Shown piece after piece: positions 58,665 through 64,000 of a DNA stretch of 64,000 nt (position 1 is the first letter of the stretch; every line of letters begins with the position of its first letter). Under the pieces are notes generated by a model, which was not told where the DNA came from, ran no database searches, and worked only from the letters and a program-made list of their open reading frames with translations. Position numbers and translations under genes: made by a program. Source of the stretch: Hydrogenophaga aromaticivorans (GTDB lineage Bacteria > Pseudomonadota > Gammaproteobacteria > Burkholderiales > Burkholderiaceae_C); the NCBI RefSeq assembly GCF_013387465.1, contig NZ_VYGV01000006.1, positions 343,638-407,637 on the forward strand, given 5' to 3'.

Positions 58665-59633
58665 TCAGTCCTCCAGCAACTCCAGCGCCAGCGCGATGCG
58701 CGCCTTGACCGGCGTGAGGCTGCGGGCATCCGCCAACAACTGCCCCGGATGCGTCAACAAAGGGCCATGCACACACCGGCTGGTTCGAACCACGCGCACA
58801 CCCTTGGCCTGCGCTTCCAGCAACGCCGCCTCCAGCGCATGGTGCACCGTGCCGTTGCCGGTACCGGCCACCACGATGCCGCGCACGGCAGGTCTCTGCG
58901 CCGCATCGCTGCCGGACAGCAGCGCGCGCACCAGCGTGCCATCGGCGTCGGCGTGACTGGTCAGAACCACCACCGGCGGCATCGCCTGAACCGACTGGAT
59001 GCGCTGCAACGCAACCGGGTCCCAGCCCCCCGTTTCAGAGGCCAATGGCCAGGGTCGGAACAGCCGAACCCGGCCTTCTTCCACGCAACCCAGCGGTCCG
59101 GCATCACCCGAGTCGAACGCATCCACCCGGTAGGTATGCACCTTGCTCACGTCGGTCGCGCTGTGGATCTGCCCGGCGCACACCACCACGACGCCTTGCG
59201 CCCCGGGGTGGCTGGCCACAGCCAACGCGTCGACCAGATTCTGTGGCCCGTCCGGCACCAGCGCCGTGGCCGGTCGCATCGCGCAGGTGAACACCACCGG
59301 CTTGGCCGGTCGCAGCACGGTCTGCAGGAAGAACGCGGTTTCTTCGATGGTGTCGGTGCCGTGCGTGATCACCACCGCGTCCACCTCGGGCCGGCTGAGA
59401 TGAAAGGCCAGCCGGGTGGCCAGTTGCTGCCAGAGTGCAAAGCCCATGTCCTTGCTGTCCACCTGGGCCACCTGCTCCACTTCCAGGGGCAATCCCGCCA
59501 TGGACGGAATCGATGCCAGCAGTTCCTCAACACCGACCTGACCCGCCACGTACCCGACACCATCCCCGGGCCGGCTTGCCCGGCCAGCGATGGTGCCGCC
59601 TGTGCCCAAAATGACGTGACGTCGGATTTCCAT
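58665..59633 (-). CDS. ansA: L-asparaginase (type I/II family)
   Basis: 322 residues. First catalytic threonine in LGTGGTIAG (Thr11) and second in THGTDTIEET (Thr93-Asp94); FTCAMRPATALVPDGPQN follows. No signal peptide, so probably cytoplasmic. Hydrolyses asparagine. Divergent from lexA, with the LexA boxes between them; ends 3 bp before the four-helix protein gene. Confidence 0.92.
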   Translation of the reverse strand: MEIRRHVILGTGGTIAGRASRPGDGVGYVAGQVGVEELLASIPSMAGLPLEVEQVAQVDSKDMGFALWQQLATRLAFHLSRPEVDAVVITHGTDTIEETAFFLQTVLRPAKPVVFTCAMRPATALVPDGPQNLVDALAVASHPGAQGVVVVCAGQIHSATDVSKVHTYRVDAFDSGDAGPLGCVEEGRVRLFRPWPLASETGGWDPVALQRIQSVQAMPPVVVLTSHADADGTLVRALLSGSDAAQRPAVRGIVVAGTGNGTVHHALEAALLEAQAKGVRVVRTSRCVHGPLLTHPGQLLADARSLTPVKARIALALELLED

Positions 59634-59645
59634 TGCATCTGCCAC

Positions 59646-59674
59646 TTGCCAAGTCTCCAAAACTGGTTAAAAAT
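59646..59674 (+). promoter_or_regulatory. Possible lexA promoter
   Basis: TTGCCA (59646-59651) and an AT-rich -10-like TAAAAAT (59668-59674) about 16-17 bp apart. The first LexA box overlaps the -10. Sequence-only suggestion. Confidence 0.45.
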
Positions 59675-59678
59675 ACAG
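59663..59678 (+). promoter_or_regulatory. LexA (SOS) box 1 upstream of lexA
   Basis: CTG-N10-CAG: CTGGTTAAAAATACAG. A/T-rich centre as in the proteobacterial SOS consensus. Expected for lexA autorepression. Confidence 0.85.
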
Positions 59679-59681
59679 GCA

Positions 59682-59697
59682 CTGGATAAGAAAACAG
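59682..59697 (+). promoter_or_regulatory. LexA (SOS) box 2, tandem with box 1
   Basis: CTG-N10-CAG: CTGGATAAGAAAACAG. It lies 19 bp downstream of box 1, centre to centre, nearly two turns of DNA, so two LexA dimers could bind side by side. Confidence 0.8.
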
Positions 59698-59770
59698 CTT
59701 GTTGTTCTGACCAGTCCCGGTGGCGAGCCTCACCCGAGTGAGTTTCTCCCCGCATCTTCACGAGGTCCCC

Positions 59771-60457
59771 ATGATCGAGTCGCCGCTTTACCCGCCCAAG
59801 CTCACCGCCCGCCAGCAGCAGATTCTGGAACTGATCCAGAGCGCCATTGCCCGCACCGGTTCGCCACCGACGCGCGCAGAAATTGCCCATGAGCTGGGTT
59901 TCAAGTCCGCCAACGCGGCCGAGGAGCATCTGCAGGCCCTGGCACGCAAGGGTGCCATCGAACTGGTGAGCGGCACCTCGCGCGGCATCCGCCTGCGCAA
60001 CGAAGACCTGCAATCCATCAACGAATCGCGGGGGCGCCAGCTTACACTGCCGCTGCCCAGTCTGTCGCAGCTGATGCTGCCCCTGATCGGGCGTGTGGCC
60101 GCCGGCTCACCCATCCTGGCCCAGGAACACGTGGACCAGACTTACCACGTCGAGCGCAGCCTGTTCCAGCGCACGCCCGACTACCTGCTCAAGGTGCGCG
60201 GCATGTCCATGCGCGACGTCGGCATCATGGACGGGGACCTGCTCGCCGTGCAGTCGACCAAGGAAGCCAAGAATGGCCAGATCGTGGTGGCCCGTCTGGG
60301 CGAGGACGTGACCGTCAAGCGTTTCATGCGCCGCCAGCACCTGATCGAACTGCACGCCGAAAACCCGGACTACAAGACCATCGTTGTCGAGCCGGGTGAG
60401 CCCTTTGAAATCGAAGGCCTTGCCGTGGGACTCATCCGCAACAGCTTCCAGCTCTGA
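59771..60457 (+). CDS. lexA: LexA repressor
   Basis: 228 residues. Winged helix (1-70) with [20 protein letters not shown]. The self-cleavage site is Ala111-Gly112 (RVAAGSPI), with nucleophile Ser146 (RGMSMRD) and general base Lys183 (VTVKRF). SOS master repressor, cleaved with RecA. GAGG precedes the ATG. Tandem SOS boxes lie upstream. Confidence 0.97.
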   Translation: MIESPLYPPKLTARQQQILELIQSAIARTGSPPTRAEIAHELGFKSANAAEEHLQALARKGAIELVSGTSRGIRLRNEDLQSINESRGRQLTLPLPSLSQLMLPLIGRVAAGSPILAQEHVDQTYHVERSLFQRTPDYLLKVRGMSMRDVGIMDGDLLAVQSTKEAKNGQIVVARLGEDVTVKRFMRRQHLIELHAENPDYKTIVVEPGEPFEIEGLAVGLIRNSFQL

Positions 60458-60593
60458 CCCGTCGGGTCTGCGTCGCCTCAGCAGGTGGCGGGCGTTTGGT
60501 CTGGTGCGTGATTCACACGCGCCTGGCACATCCCTGCGCTGGCGACTTCATTCGCAATCCTGCCTGTGTTCAACCCCTTTTTTGGAGTTTCGC

Positions 60594-60974
60594 ATGGGAA
60601 TCCGCTTCAACACCAACACCTGGCGCGCGCCGCTGCTGCTCATCGACAGCTGGCTGCCGCCCTCCTTTGAGCGGGTGGGCGCCGCTCGCATGCTTCCGCA
60701 AATCCTGCAACGCTTCGTGCGTGCCGGCTGGCTGGCGCGCCCACCAAAGTGCGCTGTGGATGGCAACAAGGTCGCTGTCACCGGGCACCGCGTCACCGGA
60801 CATGCCGTCGTTCGAGCCCGCCATGTGCGGGTGCTGAGAACCGCGGACACTTCAGGCGGCCCACGCGCCGATGGGCGGCTGGTGATCTCCGGTCGCATCA
60901 ACGATGTCTGCGCAGAGCTCGAGCGGCTGGCGGCCCTGGAGCTCCAGTCGAGCCACCCGCAACTGCGCGCCTGA
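60594..60974 (+). CDS. Small protein of unknown function downstream of lexA
   Basis: 126 residues, not recognised. Start chosen by GGAG seven bases before ATG. Basic N-terminal half with RVGAARMLPQILQRFVRAGWL, and a C-terminal GRLVISGRINDVCAELERLAA that looks like a helix end. Located where many bacteria keep an SOS division-inhibitor gene, but no LexA box is seen in the 136-bp gap before it, and similarity to SulA is not visible. Confidence 0.6.
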   Translation: MGIRFNTNTWRAPLLLIDSWLPPSFERVGAARMLPQILQRFVRAGWLARPPKCAVDGNKVAVTGHRVTGHAVVRARHVRVLRTADTSGGPRADGRLVISGRINDVCAELERLAALELQSSHPQLRA

Positions 60975-61056
60975 CCCTGCGCGACTGCGCCGCACGGCGG
61001 GTTCAAGCCCGTCGTGACCCAAAGATCACGATGTTCCTGCGGGCACAATAGGGACC

Positions 61057-62064
61057 ATGAATATCGTGATCCTTGACGACTACCAGGATGTGGTCAGAAA
61101 ACTGCCGTGTGCCAGCAAGCTGGCACCCTATCCCGCCAAGGTTTTCACCAACACCGTCAAGGGCGTGGGCCAGCTTTCGGTCAGATTGCGCGATACCGAT
61201 GTGCTGGTTCTGATCCGAGAGCGCACACAGATCACGCGGCAGCTGGTTGAAAAGCTGCCGCGCCTCAAGCTGATCGTGCAGACGGGCCGCGTCGGGCCCC
61301 ACATCGACGTCAATGCCTGCACCGAGCGCGGCATCGCGGTGGCCGAAGGCGTCAGTTCACCGATCGCCGCCGCCGAACTGACCTGGGCACTGATCATGTC
61401 GTCCATGCGCCGGATTCCGCAATACGTGGCCAGCCTCAAACACGGTGCCTGGCAACAATCCGGACTGAAGGCGGCATCGATGCCCGCCAACTTTGGCCTG
61501 GGCATGGTGCTGAGTGGCAAAGTGCTGGGCATCTGGAGCTACGGCCGCATCGGCAAGCTGGTCGCGTCCTATGGCCGAGCCTTCGGGATGCGCGTGATCG
61601 TCTGGGGTAGCGAGCCCACCCAGGCACAGGCCGCGGCCGACGGCTACGAGCTCGCCACCAGCCGTGAGGCGCTGTTCGAGATGTCGGATGTGCTGAGCCT
61701 GCATTTGCGACTCGGCGAACAAAGTGCCGGCTGCGTCACGTTGGAAGACCTCTCCCGCATGAAACCCACATCGCTGTTGGTCAACACATCGCGCGCCGAG
61801 ATTCTGGAGTCTGATGCCTTGCTGGCAGCGCTCAACCGGGGCCGGCCCGGTATGGCCGCCATCGACGTGTTTGAGTCCGAACCCATCCTGCAGGGGCATG
61901 CCCTCCTGCGACTGGAGAACTGCATTTGCACGCCGCACATCGGCTATGTGGAACTCGACAACTACGAGATCCTGTTTTCATCGGCTTTCGACAACGTGGT
62001 CAACTTCATCAAGGGCACGCCCACGCACATCCTGAACCCGGGCGCGCTGCAGGTTCGCCGCTGA
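61057..62064 (+). CDS. D-2-hydroxyacid dehydrogenase family protein
   Basis: 335 residues. Two-domain NAD enzyme with the catalytic Arg in LVNTSRAEIL, Glu in IDVFESEPI and His in CTPHIGYV. The Rossmann turn reads GIWSYGRIG: a Ser replaces the first Gly of the usual G-x-G-x-x-G, a variation tolerated in this subfamily. Likely reduces 2-oxo acids; substrate unknown. ATG start. Confidence 0.9.
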   Translation: MNIVILDDYQDVVRKLPCASKLAPYPAKVFTNTVKGVGQLSVRLRDTDVLVLIRERTQITRQLVEKLPRLKLIVQTGRVGPHIDVNACTERGIAVAEGVSSPIAAAELTWALIMSSMRRIPQYVASLKHGAWQQSGLKAASMPANFGLGMVLSGKVLGIWSYGRIGKLVASYGRAFGMRVIVWGSEPTQAQAAADGYELATSREALFEMSDVLSLHLRLGEQSAGCVTLEDLSRMKPTSLLVNTSRAEILESDALLAALNRGRPGMAAIDVFESEPILQGHALLRLENCICTPHIGYVELDNYEILFSSAFDNVVNFIKGTPTHILNPGALQVRR

Positions 62065-62083
62065 AACGATCAATCCTCAGGCC

Positions 62084-62122
62084 AAAAAAAAGCGCCCGGA
62101 AGAACTTCCGGGCGCTTTTTTT
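62084..62122. terminator. Bidirectional terminator between the dehydrogenase and fimV genes
   Basis: AGCGCCCGGAAG / CTTCCGGGCGCT, a perfect 12-bp stem, with A8 before and T7 after; functions in both directions for convergent genes. Confidence 0.92.
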
Positions 62123-62141
62123 GGGTGGTCTGGCAGGCTGC

Positions 62142-64000
62142 TCAACGGCCCTTCTTGGCCGGTGGGTTGTCCTCTCCTCCGTCGGGCGGCATGAAGTCCA
62201 GCACCTCAAAATCGATCAGGTTGCCCTCTTCCTGAACCGAAGCGTTCGGTGGCGGCGCCGGTTTGGCCGTTGGTTCCACCGGTACAGGGACCTCGGGCAA
62301 CGAGGCCTCGAACGCAGAAATCTCGGAAAGCGCGTCCAGATCGACATCCAGTCCCAGACGCGGCGAAGCGGGTGGGATGTCATCCAGCGGCTGAGTGACT
62401 CGCCCTTCTATCGAGGCTGCGGCCACTGCAGCAGCGAGCCCCTTGTTGCCCGCTGCCTTCAGTGGTTTGATCGCCGTGTGCTGGAAGTCGACCTGTGATG
62501 CGCTGTCGACCATGTCACGCTTGATCATGTCCTTGGCCATGGCGTGCAGCAACAGCAGTTCGCGATAAGCCTCCAGGTCAAAAACCTCGCCGTCGACTTC
62601 GTTCGCCTCGCGAAAGATCGACTGTTCAATGACGTCGAGCACACGGGGCTGCGGCCAGAGGGCCTGAATGCGGCTGAAAGCCGTTTCATAGGCCTCCAGC
62701 CCCTGGCTGTCGTCTGAATACTGGTCAAAGGGCGGTGCGCCAGCGTTGAAGAGGTGGTTGAACTCCACGCGCAGGGCGTCGTACTCGGCACGGCGGTTCA
62801 GCTGGTGGTACAGCTTGAACAGGTCGAGGTAAGCCAGCGCGCTGGGCTCGTGGCTTTCTATCAGATGGTCCTTGAGCACCCCAATGGCCTTGTCGGCTTC
62901 CCCAAGCGAAACGAAAAAGTCGGCCTGCTGCTGGACATCGAACAGCTCCTCGGTCGCCACCGACCGCGATACGCCGATCTGGCTGGCCGGGTATTCACGA
63001 CGGTCGCTGTCGGCCATGGCGGGCAGGCTGTTGACGTCGATGCCGGAGTCGTGCAAGGAGCGGTATCCGTCAAACGAAGACTCGCGCTCGAGATTCAAAT
63101 CAATGTCCAGCCCCGATGGATCGGCCCGGTCAGCGCTGCCGGCTTTCGCCACAGCGGCGCTTTTCCCCGGCTTTTCAGCGCCCGCCCACCAGGCCGCGTT
63201 TGCCGGCACATCATCCTGGCGTCCGCGACGACGGCGGGCAAACAGAAAGGCGAACAGCGACAGCAACAGCAGCGCGCCCAACAGATAGGCCAGCCAGGTC
63301 ATGTAGCGCGCTTTTTCGAGCTGTGCCTCCATCGCCTGCAAGGCCACCTTGTTGCGTGCCTCCTGCTCGCGCAAGCCCTTGGACTCGGCCTCCAGCACCG
63401 AGAGCTTCTGGGCATCGCGCAGGATCTCTTCGGGTGAGGCGTTGATGGCCTTCCAGAGCAACCCGGCCACGGCACGCGTTTCTTCTGACGTGGTGGGCTC
63501 GCTCAACATTGACAGCGAGAGCTTGAGCACCGGATCGCGTTCGATGCTCAGACTCAAATCGACCGGGTCAAGCTGCAGCCGGGGAACCGCGGCCTGAGGC
63601 GCCACAACGGCGGGTTTGCGCACCACGGACCGGGAAGCCGCGGCCCTGGGCAAAGGCGCCGCACCGGCCGCTTGCGGTCCTGCAACCGGCGCGGCCTCGG
63701 CCCCCCTGCCGCCGGCGCTTGCTGCTGGGCTCGCGGACGGCGCGCCCTCACCGCTTCGGGGAACAGCCGGCAAGGACGAGATCGTGGCTCTTGCGGATCC
63801 GCCTGTTTCAGTCGATGCCGGGGCAGCACCGACGGCCGGCTCACTCAAGGGGTCGGCCAGCAACACATACCGACGAGAAAACGGCATCGTGCAGCCGGCA
63901 CGCACCAGCACCGTCACCACGGGCTCGTTCACCGGCTGCGTCGTCTGGATGCGCACCGAGGTTTCCGCATCCGGTGCGCTCCGCTGCGTGCTTGTTCGAA
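62142..64000 (-). CDS. fimV: FimV-like peptidoglycan-binding/pilus assembly protein, C-terminal part
   Basis: Open through the right edge, so the N-terminus is missing; about 619 residues are visible. A conserved FimV N-region segment (VRIQTTQPVNEPVVTVLVRA, then CTMPFSRRYVLLADP) leads to an Ala/Pro-rich part. A single membrane helix (AYLLGALLLLSLFAFLF), an acidic cytoplasmic region with TPR-like helices (DVQQQADFFVSLGEADKAIG) and an acidic tail follow. FimV-type proteins assist type IV pilus secretin assembly and polar localisation, which fits the PilU-type ATPase at 16.6 kb. Confidence 0.88.
   Translation of the reverse strand, partial: RTSTQRSAPDAETSVRIQTTQPVNEPVVTVLVRAGCTMPFSRRYVLLADPLSEPAVGAAPASTETGGSARATISSLPAVPRSGEGAPSASPAASAGGRGAEAAPVAGPQAAGAAPLPRAAASRSVVRKPAVVAPQAAVPRLQLDPVDLSLSIERDPVLKLSLSMLSEPTTSEETRAVAGLLWKAINASPEEILRDAQKLSVLEAESKGLREQEARNKVALQAMEAQLEKARYMTWLAYLLGALLLLSLFAFLFARRRRGRQDDVPANAAWWAGAEKPGKSAAVAKAGSADRADPSGLDIDLNLERESSFDGYRSLHDSGIDVNSLPAMADSDRREYPASQIGVSRSVATEELFDVQQQADFFVSLGEADKAIGVLKDHLIESHEPSALAYLDLFKLYHQLNRRAEYDALRVEFNHLFNAGAPPFDQYSDDSQGLEAYETAFSRIQALWPQPRVLDVIEQSIFREANEVDGEVFDLEAYRELLLLHAMAKDMIKRDMVDSASQVDFQHTAIKPLKAAGNKGLAAAVAAASIEGRVTQPLDDIPPASPRLGLDVDLDALSEISAFEASLPEVPVPVEPTAKPAPPPNASVQEEGNLIDFEVLDFMPPDGGEDNPPAKKGR

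Noticed and set aside
60458..60593. LexA box before the small gene downstream of lexA
   Set aside because: CTG and CAG triplets occur there but not at 10-bp spacing, so no SOS box is supported.

Overview
The window looks like a chromosomal segment of a high-GC betaproteobacterium. It is most probably a member of the Comamonadaceae (Hydrogenophaga-like), judged from protein style, gene order (smc-zipA-ligA; exbB-exbD-lpxK-trm112-kdsB-adk; yebC-purD-hemF-nadD-rsfS-rlmH-maf-rng) and G/C-rich intergenic repeats. I see no prophage, integron, insertion sequence or CRISPR array. Almost all of it is conserved core genome, so I did not find a clear undescribed multi-gene system. The most interesting signals are regulatory or concern unusual versions of known proteins.

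Layout. 1-6.8 kb: the 3' end of glnD, a tripartite RND efflux operon on the minus strand (outer-membrane lipoprotein, periplasmic adaptor, RND pump), and def. 6.9-14.2 kb: a small cytochrome c, then ligA, zipA and smc on the minus strand. 14.4-21.8 kb: plus-strand dapC, dapD, a PilT/PilU-type ATPase, dapE, prmB and an ABC-F ATPase; three of the four lysine/diaminopimelate genes are succinylase-pathway steps. 22-25.2 kb: a small membrane protein, a DsbA-like protein, a degenerate metallo-beta-lactamase-fold protein with a divergent LysR regulator, and two tRNA-Lys genes (UUU and CUU). 25.2-30 kb: tcdA, a YeeE/YedE transporter, and the cpoB-pal-tolB half of the Tol-Pal system. 30.2-33.2 kb: an MsbA-type exporter and an outer-membrane beta-barrel protein. 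33.4-40.5 kb: a tightly packed minus-strand run yebC-purD-hemF-nadD-rsfS-rlmH-maf-rng, with several 4-nt stop/start overlaps.

40.6-46.4 kb: a HerA-like (DUF853) ATPase, a DUF1499 protein, an SGNH-hydrolase lipoprotein, then clpA and clpS. 46.7-51.9 kb: two unrelated NADP-isocitrate dehydrogenases (dimeric and monomeric) flanking a DUF192 protein, then Fe-superoxide dismutase. 52-57.7 kb: xseA, then the envelope cluster exbB-exbD-lpxK-trm112-kdsB-adk. 57.7-64 kb: a Tat-exported DUF6152 protein with a four-helix membrane protein, asparaginase, lexA with two tandem LexA boxes, a small unknown gene, a D-2-hydroxyacid dehydrogenase, and a FimV-type protein running off the right edge.

Functionally the segment is dominated by envelope biogenesis (MsbA, LpxK, KdsB, Tol-Pal, ExbBD, ZipA, FimV), genome maintenance (LigA, SMC, XseA, LexA), ribosome and tRNA maturation (PrmB, RlmH, RsfS, TcdA, Rng, Trm112) and proteolysis (Def, ClpA, ClpS). 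All functional calls come from reading the sequence; no database search was run.
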